This document shows positions 44,304 through 51,528 of a stretch of 64,000 nucleotides of DNA, one piece after another; positions within the stretch are counted from its first letter, which is position 1; every line of letters starts with the position of its first letter. Below the pieces are notes generated by a model. The model did no database searches and was not told the origin of the DNA. It saw nothing but the letters and a program-made list of their open reading frames with translations. The position numbers and the translations under genes were made by a program. Origin of the DNA: Dorea_D hominis (lineage in GTDB: Bacteria; Bacillota; Clostridia; Lachnospirales; Lachnospiraceae); assembly GCF_014287705.1 (NCBI RefSeq), contig NZ_JACOOY010000016.1:1-64000 (forward strand), given 5' to 3'.

Positions 44304-45218
44304 ATGAAAGCACAAACATTATTAAAAGCAAAAAAATATACTGGGATTCTTCCCTTTCTCTCCGGCATCTGCTGGGGCGCTACAGGAATTTTTGTCCGAA
44401 CTCTGGAAAATGCCGGAGTTGATAATTTCACGATCATCAGCTGCCGTATGCTTCTCGCAGCTCTCATTACAGGCATCTGTATGCTCATCTACAACCGCTC
44501 TCTGTTCCATGTAAACCTTAAGGATCTCTGGCTTTTTATTGCGAGCGGCATGATCGGAATGACGGCACTCAGCATTTTTTATAATATTTCGGTTTCCAGC
44601 AGTTCTCTGGCACTTGCGGCAGTTCTTCTTGCCATGTGTCCGGTTTTTGTACTGTTTCTGGCGGCAATATTTTTCCATGAAAAAATCACAGGACGCAAAA
44701 CCGGCTGCGTCATTCTGGCGCTCACCGGCTGCGTCCTGGTCAGTGGTGTATTTGAAAAAGGCGGACTTGCATGGTCTGTCCGCGGCATCGTCTGCGGTCT
44801 TCTCGCCTGCTTTTTCTATGCCTCATATAGCCTTGTCAGCAAACGCATGACACAGAAAAACTATCATTTCCTGACGATTACTTTTTATGGTACTTTATTT
44901 TCCGGACTGTCCATGCTTCCATTTTCAAATATGCATACTATCCGTGCTTTATGCACACCAGCTTATTTCTCCTATACCGGTGTCATGTTTGTACATGCGC
45001 TGATCTCCTCTGTCCTTCCGTATGCGCTTTTCTCGCTTTCCATGCGCTATATGGAAACCGGCAAAGCTTCCATCCTCGCATCCAGTGAGCCTGCTGCCGC
45101 TATGATTTTCGGCGCAGTGCTCTACTCCGAGACGCCAAGCCTGCTCTCCGTGCTGGGGCTTTGCTTCACGATCGCAGCAGTTGTGCTATTGAATGTGCCG
45201 GAGGGGGAAGTTCGATAA
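44304..45218 (+). CDS. EamA/DMT-family transporter
   Basis: 304 residues from the ATG at 44304. A TG-extended -10 TATGAT at 44247-44252 puts the transcript start near 44259, so earlier ATGs are unlikely. Ten transmembrane segments in two EamA repeats: LPFLSGICWGATGIFVRTLE and ARGIVCGLLACFFYASYS-like second start, and SMRYMETGKASILASSEPAA as the conserved helix-9 motif. Probable exporter, substrate unknown. Divergent from the MATE gene with 194 bp between. Confidence 0.8.
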   Translation: MKAQTLLKAKKYTGILPFLSGICWGATGIFVRTLENAGVDNFTIISCRMLLAALITGICMLIYNRSLFHVNLKDLWLFIASGMIGMTALSIFYNISVSSSSLALAAVLLAMCPVFVLFLAAIFFHEKITGRKTGCVILALTGCVLVSGVFEKGGLAWSVRGIVCGLLACFFYASYSLVSKRMTQKNYHFLTITFYGTLFSGLSMLPFSNMHTIRALCTPAYFSYTGVMFVHALISSVLPYALFSLSMRYMETGKASILASSEPAAAMIFGAVLYSETPSLLSVLGLCFTIAAVVLLNVPEGEVR

Positions 45219-45244
45219 TTCTTTTATCTCTTTTCAAGAAATTT

Positions 45245-45273
45245 TTGACATATTTCAGTATCCATGCTAAAAT
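45245..45273 (+). promoter_or_regulatory. Consensus promoter of a small plus-strand RNA
   Basis: TTGACA (45245-45250) and TAAAAT (45268-45273) with 17-bp spacing. No ORF follows before the terminator at 45327-45368. Confidence 0.75.
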
Positions 45274-45279
45274 ATGAAT

Positions 45280-45370
45280 ATAAAAAGAGTACTACCGATA
45301 GACGGTTAGTACAAATCTATTTGGCTAAAAATAGCCGCTTAGTTTGTCAGACTGGGGCGGCTATTTTTGT
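45280..45370 (+). ncRNA. Small RNA of about 90 nt, plus strand
   Basis: Start is set by the promoter at 45245-45273. The RNA contains a first hairpin (ACTACCG...CGGTTAGT, 45291-45310) and ends in the terminator hairpin AAAATAGCCGC...GCGGCTATTTTT. Its 3' half is complementary to the minus-strand RNA below. The layout recalls type I antitoxin RNAs such as RatA, and the AAAATAGCCGC-type terminator recalls those loci, but no toxin ORF is convincing. Confidence 0.6.
45327..45368. terminator. Bidirectional terminator shared by two convergent RNAs
   Basis: AAAATAGCCGC and GCGGCTATTTTT, about 11-bp arms with a 19-nt loop, T-runs on both strands. Confidence 0.85.
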
Positions 45371-45409
45371 GTCTTATTATCCTTACCAAATGTATATCCC
45401 AAACCAAAG
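45327..45409 (-). ncRNA. Small RNA of about 85 nt, minus strand, convergent with the plus RNA
   Basis: A minus-strand promoter TTGAAA (45439-45444) and TATAAT (45416-45421), 17 bp apart, gives a start near 45409 and reads into the shared terminator. Two very short frames after possible TTG starts (13 and 16 codons) are visible; neither has a normal ribosome site or toxin-like hydrophobicity. Confidence 0.45.
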
Positions 45410-45478
45410 CTTGTGATTATATCAGCTACATATCACAGTTTCAATTATTTTTTGTCAGCGTTTATTTTATAAATCTAA

Positions 45479-46786
45479 TTACGCATATCCGTTATTTATG
45501 ATCTTCCACCTGCCATCGCTGGTCTTTTTTAACGTCCACCCATATCCATATTCCCTGTGGCTTGCTTCTCCTTCCGCAAAATCAGAAAGTCCTTCTGCAT
45601 CAAATGTACTTTCCAGTACGATAATGTCTCTGGTGTCCACATTTTCTTCACCTTCTACATGCATGGATTCTACGCATTCAGTAACTTCCTGATCTCCTGC
45701 ATACTTAATTTCCAACAGTGTACAACCTCGCATTTCTCCGTTTCTATTGAACTTATTTTCCACTACTTGAATGGCGCTATTGATCTCTGCCTGTGTATGA
45801 ATAGAAGAATCTACTTGCACAACACCTTTTTTCGCGCAGACATTTGAAATTGGATTTGTCAAAAATCCAAAAGTCATCACCGCATAAACAACACATATGC
45901 ATGCAATAAATCTTTTCTTCGGTTTTTTATAATTCAATACATATTTCACTCTGTCTTTAACGTCTATTTCTCCAAAGGAAAGCGGCGAGTAAATCATTCT
46001 CTTTGGCATACTGCAATCCAGCATTGCCTGAGAATACGAAGCCTTTTTCTCTCTCTCCATTTTGCGGATAACTGCTTCATCACACCGCATTTCTATATCT
46101 TTGCAGAACATCCAATATGCCCACCACACAAAAGGACTGAACCAATAAACACACAGAAACAAATATGCAATATTTTTCCAGATATAATCCCGATACCGGA
46201 TATGCATTTTTTCATGTAAAAGCACACTGTCCAGTGTATTTTCAGCAAGATTTCCCGGTATATAAATCACTGGTTTTACGAGTCCAAAAACAAACGGTGA
46301 ATCTATTTCATCACACACATATATGTTGTCCTTCCGGCAAATACTGGCTCTTATTTTTATCCGGATATTAACATATCCGTACGCCTCATACAGAAGCATT
46401 ATAAATGCACCCACTAACCACACAATTGCCAGAATGTAAAGCAGATTTTCTGTTAAATGAAATGGAGGAATCACCGTTCCCTCATATCGATGCATATATG
46501 CTTCGCCCAGATAATCTTTTACGAGCGAATAAGTAAGTGCACTCCCCGATTCGACATTTGACAGATTTCCCGAGCCAAGATTATCCACCCGTTCCGCAAC
46601 AGGTATGAAGCTCCACGCTTTTTCAATCAGATTCGGGATTGCAAGGCGAACTGCAACTAAGATCCATAAAAAGAACTGTAGCCTTTTCGATGATTTTCTT
46701 AATATAAAGCGGATAATAAATACTGTTATGATCAGCCAGCTTGCCGCCAGACTCATGTTAAATATTTTCAGGAAAATCTCACTCAT
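45479..46786 (-). CDS. BlaR1/MecR1-type M56 metallopeptidase sensor
   Basis: 435 residues. Four hydrophobic segments and the zinc-peptidase motif LLHEKMHIRYRD (HExxH, about residue 192) with the later EMRCDEAVIRK supply the M56 catalytic site. The extracellular C-terminus is not a penicillin-binding domain but a small alpha/beta domain of about 110 residues (QVDSSIHTQAEINSAIQVVE to YGYGWTLKKTSDGRWKIING) of the DUF4829 kind. It likely cleaves the adjacent BlaI-like repressor after an external signal. Start 4 bp after the repressor stop. Confidence 0.85.
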   Translation of the reverse strand: MSEIFLKIFNMSLAASWLIITVFIIRFILRKSSKRLQFFLWILVAVRLAIPNLIEKAWSFIPVAERVDNLGSGNLSNVESGSALTYSLVKDYLGEAYMHRYEGTVIPPFHLTENLLYILAIVWLVGAFIMLLYEAYGYVNIRIKIRASICRKDNIYVCDEIDSPFVFGLVKPVIYIPGNLAENTLDSVLLHEKMHIRYRDYIWKNIAYLFLCVYWFSPFVWWAYWMFCKDIEMRCDEAVIRKMEREKKASYSQAMLDCSMPKRMIYSPLSFGEIDVKDRVKYVLNYKKPKKRFIACICVVYAVMTFGFLTNPISNVCAKKGVVQVDSSIHTQAEINSAIQVVENKFNRNGEMRGCTLLEIKYAGDQEVTECVESMHVEGEENVDTRDIIVLESTFDAEGLSDFAEGEASHREYGYGWTLKKTSDGRWKIINNGYA

Positions 46787-46790
46787 ATGC

Positions 46791-47150
46791 TTAACCCTCC
46801 TTGAAAGTATCGATCATCGACTGAATCTCCTTTGCTTCTTCCGATGTCAGCTTCTTATGTGAAATAAATGCTGCAATAAAAGAAGGCAATGAACCGTGGA
46901 ACGTCTCTTCTACAAACTTCTCGCTCTTCGCAGCAAAAAAATCTTCTTTTGATATAAGCGAAGTAACGATTCCGTCCTGGTTCTGAAACAAGCCTTTCTC
47001 GCACAGTTTACGAAGCACGGTGTATGTTGTGGACTTCTTCCATGACAACTTTTCTTCACATATCCTGACAAGTTCCCCGGAACTTACCGGCTCTGACTCC
47101 CAGATGATATTCGCAAATATTTTCTGTACTTCTCCAAGTTCAGTATCCAT
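46791..47150 (-). CDS. BlaI/MecI/CopY-family repressor
   Basis: 119 residues. Typical opening ELGEVQKIFANIIWESEPVS, recognition region KLSWKKSTTYTVLRKLCEKG, and wing FQNQDGIVTSLISKEDFFAA; C-terminal helices for dimerisation. It is encoded with an M56 peptidase, the classic BlaI-BlaR1 pair. Its promoter carries a perfect 11-bp inverted repeat, so it is autoregulated. The output gene may be only this operon, as no beta-lactamase is near. Confidence 0.9.
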   Translation of the reverse strand: MDTELGEVQKIFANIIWESEPVSSGELVRICEEKLSWKKSTTYTVLRKLCEKGLFQNQDGIVTSLISKEDFFAAKSEKFVEETFHGSLPSFIAAFISHKKLTSEEAKEIQSMIDTFKEG

Positions 47151-47165
47151 CGTTATCCCTCCTTT

Positions 47166-47221
47166 GGTTTACTCACAATAGACTTTTTCTTTATTTTATC
47201 GTGAGTAAACCTGTAAGTCAA
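47166..47221 (-). promoter_or_regulatory. Promoter and split operator of the BlaI-BlaR1-like operon
   Basis: TTGACT (47216-47221) and TAAAAT (47193-47198), 17 bp apart. GGTTTACTCAC (minus strand 47201-47211) and its perfect complement (47166-47176) form an 11-bp dyad with 24 nt between: one arm in the promoter spacer, the other just past the start. Differs from the textbook TACANNTGTA Bla box. Confidence 0.7.
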
Positions 47222-47279
47222 GGGATTTTGACATATTTTCGCCCATAATTTTTTTATTCGGGTTTCTTAATTTAAGCTT

Positions 47280-47507
47280 CTATTTTAATTCCTTACAATC
47301 TATAATATCACCGACCATAAGCAGCACTTCCGTGATTATTAAAAACACCATTCCTGCTTTAACAAGCACTTTCCCCTTCTGATCATCACTTGCTTTTGCT
47401 GACTTTGCAAGTAATCCTATTAAACCTATATTGGATAACCGTTGGATATTTCTGTTCATTGCTCGGTTCTCATAGTAAATTTTTCTTAACATGTCTTTGT
47501 TTTTCAT
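47280..47507 (-). CDS. Small single-pass membrane protein
   Basis: 75 residues from the ATG at 47507 with GGAG 11 nt upstream (inside the end of the HIRAN gene). A basic, Asn-rich N-terminus (NRAMNRNIQRLSNIGLIGLL) and one C-terminal transmembrane helix (VLVKAGMVFLIITEVLLMVG). I recognise no family. Its coding overlaps the HIRAN gene's ribosome region and it is co-transcribed with it. Confidence 0.55.
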   Translation of the reverse strand: MKNKDMLRKIYYENRAMNRNIQRLSNIGLIGLLAKSAKASDDQKGKVLVKAGMVFLIITEVLLMVGDIIDCKELK

Positions 47508-47512
47508 ATTCT

Positions 47513-47827
47513 CTAATTCTCCTTCTTTAAACTCTTTTTGCAAATTTTGCAGATTGTTCCCGCCGGTGTAACTAATACAACTTTCGCATATGCTTTGTCC
47601 CCGATTTTATCATATAAACGTCCTGCACTCATGGATTCTCCAATTACTGTATAAGAACTGTTTGCCACATAGCCAATCTTGCCAACTCCTTCATACGTCA
47701 CCTTGATCGCTTCCCTGTCATACTCGTTATCTGGTTCTTTTTCCAGCCGGAGCTTCATGCCCTTTTCCAGAAAATCATTTCCAAAATAATTCTTTGTTCC
47801 GGTCAGTGTTATAAATACTTTTGCCAT
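47513..47827 (-). CDS. HIRAN-domain protein
   Basis: 104 residues with the HIRAN core: KVFITLTGTKNYFGNDFLEK, then EKEPDNEYDREAIKVTYEGV and KIGYVANSSYTVI. HIRAN domains recognise single-stranded DNA 3' ends or abnormal DNA in helicases; stand-alone forms in Firmicutes have no assigned role. A CxxC pair (CKICKK) sits at the C-terminus. AAGGAG precedes the ATG. The leader 47828-47987 holds an ATCATCCGG/CCGGATGGT hairpin. Confidence 0.8.
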   Translation of the reverse strand: MAKVFITLTGTKNYFGNDFLEKGMKLRLEKEPDNEYDREAIKVTYEGVGKIGYVANSSYTVIGESMSAGRLYDKIGDKAYAKVVLVTPAGTICKICKKSLKKEN

Positions 47828-47987
47828 TGTAATATCTCCTTTCTTTGTTTAGAAATCATCCGGATTCGATCTGATTTACGCCGTATCTCCCCGGATGGTT
47901 ATAGTGTATAGGAAGAGGTGGGGTATAAAAATCCCTGCTGTTTTTTTCTTTACATCTTTAATTGCTATTTTAAACGCTATTTTTTGC

Positions 47988-48218
47988 CTATAACTGCTCT
48001 TGCAAACTGGCAATTACTTTTGCAAACTCCCTTTTAGACGCTTCCTCAAAGACGATTACAAAGTAATGGTATACTGCTCTGGCGTCTTTCGCTAACTGTT
48101 GAAATGTATGGATCCCCATGGAATAAAACATTGCACCTTCTTCATAACGGACAAATTTCTTACGTCCTCCTTTGACAAGCTTTTCCAAATCCGGAACCTT
48201 GCTTCGGTTATTTCCCAT
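47988..48218 (-). CDS. DUF6462-type excisionase-like protein, diverged copy
   Basis: 76 residues: KKFVRYEEGAMFYSMGIHTF and QQLAKDARAVYHYF. This is the DUF6462 pattern, small winged-helix excisionase-like proteins often encoded next to integrases. The C-terminus is diverged from its upstream paralogue, ending EEASKREFAKVIASLQEQL instead of the usual LNILDDFLED form. It overlaps the paralogue by 11 bp. Confidence 0.6.
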   Translation of the reverse strand: MGNNRSKVPDLEKLVKGGRKKFVRYEEGAMFYSMGIHTFQQLAKDARAVYHYFVIVFEEASKREFAKVIASLQEQL

Positions 48219-48465
48219 AACGCTTCCCCCTTCTCTTCTTTAATTCTGATGCAACATCAGGATTGTCTTCTAAAAAATCATCCAGAATATTCAGATCCAC
48301 AATAGCTGTCTTTCGAATCGGATAATTGGCTTCTGCCTTTTTCGCCAGTCTGACAAAAGGCCAGTAGGACATCCTATAAATCTTTGCTCCTTGTGTGTAA
48401 TTTACAAATCTGCGTTTCTTTCCTTCCAGATATTTTTCCAAGTCAGGTGTTTTTCGTTTTTTCAT
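48208..48465 (-). CDS. DUF6462-type excisionase-like protein
   Basis: 85 residues with RRFVNYTQGAKIYRMSYWPF, LAKKAEANYPIRKTAIVDLN and LDDFLEDNPDVA, matching the DUF6462/MerR-like excisionase pattern with the beta-hairpin wing. AAGGAGG precedes the ATG at 48465. It lies with a second copy in the remnant integrative element next to a broken integrase, which suggests an excisionase role. Confidence 0.65.
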   Translation of the reverse strand: MKKRKTPDLEKYLEGKKRRFVNYTQGAKIYRMSYWPFVRLAKKAEANYPIRKTAIVDLNILDDFLEDNPDVASELKKRRGKRYGK

Positions 48466-48559
48466 GGCTTCCTCCTTGTTTCCAGAAATCTGTATATTAC
48501 CAGATACTCATTTTATTTGGCAGGTACGTGAAAGGATGTTATATCTTAAAAAACAAAAA

Positions 48560-48600
48560 GGACACATCCAAATGGTATTTCTACCAAAAGTGATGTGTCC
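48560..48600 (-). terminator. Terminator of the remnant region
   Basis: GGACACATC and GATGTGTCC enclose an inner TGGTA/TACCA hairpin; the minus strand continues TTTTTGTTTTTT. It ends transcription from the MetRS-like fragment. Confidence 0.8.
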
Positions 48601-48703
48601 CTGTTTAACACTATATTTTCGAAAAATGCTCCTCAAAAATAATCGATATTTTGTTCTTTAGACATATAAGATAAACAGTCAGGAATCCATAGAACCCCTT
48701 ATT

Positions 48704-48838
48704 CTATTCTCTTATAATCCGTACGTCACCATTTAAACTTATACAGTTCCAGGCCGTTTCATGTAGCTCCATTTCAATCCGTGGAACCACTTTTCCTGAT
48801 TGGACGTCTATGACTACCAAACCGAACTCTTTTTCTGG
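48704..48838 (-). pseudogene. 3' fragment of an unknown gene
   Basis: Open minus frame from the MetRS-fragment stop to a TAG at 48704: EKEFGLVVIDVQSGKVVPRI then LHETAWNCISLNGDVRIIRE. It has no start and begins exactly where the MetRS-like gene ends, so it is a join of two broken genes. The product is not recognisable. Confidence 0.5.
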
Positions 48839-48839
48839 A

Positions 48840-49322
48840 TTAGTACAGCTTAGCACCTGCAGGAATATGGTTATCAACCATCAGAAGATGCAGTTCTTCA
48901 TCCTCTGAATCCTTCAGGTTATTCACTGCTGAAAGCAGCATACCGCAAGACTCGATTCCCATCATCTTTCTTGGCGGAAGGTTGGTGATTGCGATCAGTG
49001 TCTTACCAACTAATTCTTCCGGCTCATAGTAAGAGTGGATTCCGCTTAAGATCGTGCGGTCTGTACCTGTTCCGTCATCCAGTGTGAACTGAAGGAGCTT
49101 CTTGCTCTTCGGAACTGCTACACACTCTTTAACCTTTACGGCACGGAAATCAGATTTGCTGAATGTATCGAAATCAACCTCTTCTTCAAATAAAGGCTCA
49201 ACCTTTACGTTGGAGAAGTCAATCTTCGCGTTGTCTTTGAAGAATCCGTTGTTGTCGTTTGCAGTTGCTTCTTCTACTGCTTCGGATTTTCCTGCTTTTT
49301 TGTCAGAGTCAAGACTCTTCAT
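48840..49322 (-). CDS. Detached C-terminal tRNA-binding domain of methionyl-tRNA synthetase
   Basis: 160 residues from the ATG at 49322 (AAAGG 8 nt upstream; the frame is open to 49397). It contains the OB-fold tRNA-binding domain: FRAVKVKECVAVPKSKKLLQ, DDGTGTDRTILSGIHSYYEP and MGIESCGMLLSAVNN, ending NHIPAGAKLY as full MetRS proteins do. The catalytic half is absent. It is either a pseudogene cut off from metG by element insertion or a free tRNA-binding protein. The junction with element DNA on both sides favours a remnant. Confidence 0.8.
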   Translation of the reverse strand: MKSLDSDKKAGKSEAVEEATANDNNGFFKDNAKIDFSNVKVEPLFEEEVDFDTFSKSDFRAVKVKECVAVPKSKKLLQFTLDDGTGTDRTILSGIHSYYEPEELVGKTLIAITNLPPRKMMGIESCGMLLSAVNNLKDSEDEELHLLMVDNHIPAGAKLY

Positions 49323-49449
49323 CGTCGGGACCTTTTTTGTGGTTCTTTCATACTCGACCAAGCTGGTGTTAATACTATTAAATTCTCCATATTCCAATTA
49401 TCCCCCATACTTCATATTTTTGCTCTACTTTGAGTCACTTTGCGGGCAA

Positions 49450-49478
49450 ATGATGTAAAATATGATGTAAATGATGTA
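49450..49478. repeat. Three ATGATGTA direct repeats beside the integrase remnant
   Basis: ATGATGTA at 49450-49457, 49462-49469 and 49471-49478. As TACATCAT on the minus strand they follow the integrase 3' end, the place of arm-type integrase sites and the attachment core in Tn916-like elements. 49479-49650 shows nothing else. Confidence 0.5.
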
Positions 49479-49650
49479 GGGCGATAGTAGTATATGCAAG
49501 AGCATATTCATATACAAGAAATTATAACTTCTCTTATTTACAATGTCAATCCACATCAAAGTAACGCTGCCTTATCTTTTTCTGCTTCAGAACAAGAAAA
49601 AAGAACACACAACATTCTGTATGTTCTCTTTCCATATGTGAAGTCCAATA

Positions 49651-49839
49651 TTATACTACGAAATAGCTATCCAATCCTTTAAACTCTGCCGCTTTCATTT
49701 CCTTTGTAACATCAGCATAGATGTTCAGTGTAGTTGAAATATCTGAATGTCCGAGTGCGTCTTGAATGACCTTTATATTTACTCCAGCTTCACACATTCT
49801 TGTTGTAAATGTATGTCTAAGCGAGTGTGGATGTGTCAA
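49651..49839 (-). pseudogene. Tyrosine recombinase, C-terminal remnant
   Basis: The last 62 residues of a phage-type integrase: HPHSLRHTFTTRMCEAGVN (HxxR box), IQDALGHSDISTTLNIYADV with the LGH and the catalytic tyrosine. The first two thirds, including the first catalytic arginine, are missing; the frame breaks at about 49843 where the serine-recombinase element begins. An older integrated element was therefore cut by the newer one. Confidence 0.85.
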
Positions 49840-49950
49840 GTATAGGACAAAAAAAATTTTATTTTTTCTGCCGAAGACTATCTGACGCTTCCATCAGGTA
49901 GTCCCAGCACCTTGATTATCTTCTGATAAGTCATTCTTGTCCTGCTCAAG

Positions 49951-51528
49951 TTATCTCTGTTCCGAAAAAATATCGTCAAAATTCCATTCGATTTCAATTT
50001 CATCCTGACTATGAACACGGATCACCTTGATAATCTCACGCAGCTTCTCTGTATCGAACTTCTGAATTCCCAAGAAATCTTTTAGTTTTATTTTATCAGA
50101 AAGTTCATTTTGTTCAAGAAGCTTTTTGCTATTCTCCGCATCTTCTATCTTTCGTTTTATTTCATCCAGCTGTACACTTATCGTTGCAGCTCTCTGCTTA
50201 TACGAATCACGATCTATACGACCATCTTTGTAATCATCATAGAGTTTCATCTTTTCCGAGGTCAACTGTCGGCTCTGTTTTTGCAATTCTGCGGTATTGA
50301 TCTCTTTGTAGTCGCATTGCCTGTTGGAAGATACTTTCTTTTCTTTTTCCAACATTGACGCTGCATACTGATGAACAAGCCCAAGGATATTCTCCTCCAG
50401 CGGTTCCCGTCGGATCACCAGACTTCGACACACAGGATCTCCATTGGTTCGAGCATCTGAGCATTTTAGCAGATGCTCCGTTTCTTTTAGTAAAGAATGC
50501 CCACAGTTGGCACATATCAGTAATGCCGGCTGTTTTTTACGCCTTTCCAGAGTAAAATTGGTGCGTGATTCCGCAACACTTCTCTTCTTTTTCGGATGCA
50601 TTTCATTTGCTTTTTCAAACAATGCCCTGTCTATAATTGCCGTATGATGATTTTCCAGGCGAACCCATTCTGTTTCATCATTCAGAACTGCTTTATGACC
50701 GGTATGCATACTGCAACGTGTTTTTCCCCAGATTCTGGTTCCAATATAAATCTCATCCCGGACAATTGCCGCTACTGTCGTAGGGCTCCAGTGTTTCTTT
50801 TTGATCGTATCAAACCTCTGGAACTGCACCTGATCCCCTCTTGATAATTTCTGCTCATCACAAGTGGCAATCGCCTGTCTGTTCAATTCCCTTGTAATAT
50901 CTGCAAAACTTGTTCCCTTTGCTGCCATCTTAAAAATCATTTTCACGACTTTTGCAGCCTCCGGATCAACTTCCAGCCTTCCATCTTTTCCTTTTTTATA
51001 GCCATATCTGGCATTTACCGGAAGGCGTGTACCATTTCTCGTTCTTGTCTGCAATGCTGATGAAATTTTCTTGGACAAATCCAGGCTATACATATTGTAT
51101 ACTAGATTCTGCAATGCTACATTCATTCCACCAGTCATTCCGCTGCTTGCCGCACTGTCATAGCTGTCATTAATCGAAATAAATCGAATCTGTAGAAGTG
51201 GGAAAATATATTCAATATAAAATCCAACTTCCAGATAGTCTCTTCCGAATCTGGAAAAGTCTTTTACAACTACACAGCCGATTTCTCCGCTTTTCATGTC
51301 ATCCTGCAGCTGTTGAAATCCCTGCCTTTTAAAATGAGTACCGCTGACACCGTCATCCACATATTCCAGAATATCCGACTCAGCCACACCCAGCTCATCA
51401 ATTGCAAATGATTTTAACAGAATTCTCTGAGAAGTTACACTGTCGCTCTCTTTTTTGGCTCTGCCATCTACATTGTCATCTTCTGCAGACAAACGGATGT
51501 AAACAGCTGTTTTTCTAAGATCTGTCAT
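49951..51528 (-). CDS. Large serine recombinase 1
   Basis: 525 residues. N-terminal resolvase domain (TAVYIRLSAEDDNVD with the catalytic serine in RLS, VVKDFSRFGRDYLEVG), recombinase domain, then a zinc ribbon (LICANCGHSLLKETEHLLKC) and coiled coil (KQSRQLTSEKMKLYDDYKDG). ATGA overlap with recombinase 2. After its stop an 18-codon frame (MTYQKIIKVLGLPDGSVR) precedes the element edge. The three recombinases are distinct in sequence, so they may work as a set or on different sites. Confidence 0.93.
   Translation of the reverse strand: MTDLRKTAVYIRLSAEDDNVDGRAKKESDSVTSQRILLKSFAIDELGVAESDILEYVDDGVSGTHFKRQGFQQLQDDMKSGEIGCVVVKDFSRFGRDYLEVGFYIEYIFPLLQIRFISINDSYDSAASSGMTGGMNVALQNLVYNMYSLDLSKKISSALQTRTRNGTRLPVNARYGYKKGKDGRLEVDPEAAKVVKMIFKMAAKGTSFADITRELNRQAIATCDEQKLSRGDQVQFQRFDTIKKKHWSPTTVAAIVRDEIYIGTRIWGKTRCSMHTGHKAVLNDETEWVRLENHHTAIIDRALFEKANEMHPKKKRSVAESRTNFTLERRKKQPALLICANCGHSLLKETEHLLKCSDARTNGDPVCRSLVIRREPLEENILGLVHQYAASMLEKEKKVSSNRQCDYKEINTAELQKQSRQLTSEKMKLYDDYKDGRIDRDSYKQRAATISVQLDEIKRKIEDAENSKKLLEQNELSDKIKLKDFLGIQKFDTEKLREIIKVIRVHSQDEIEIEWNFDDIFSEQR

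Noticed and set aside
49450..49478. CRISPR-like short repeats
   Set aside because: Three 8-bp repeats with 1 to 4 bp between them are far too short; they fit integrase arm sites better.
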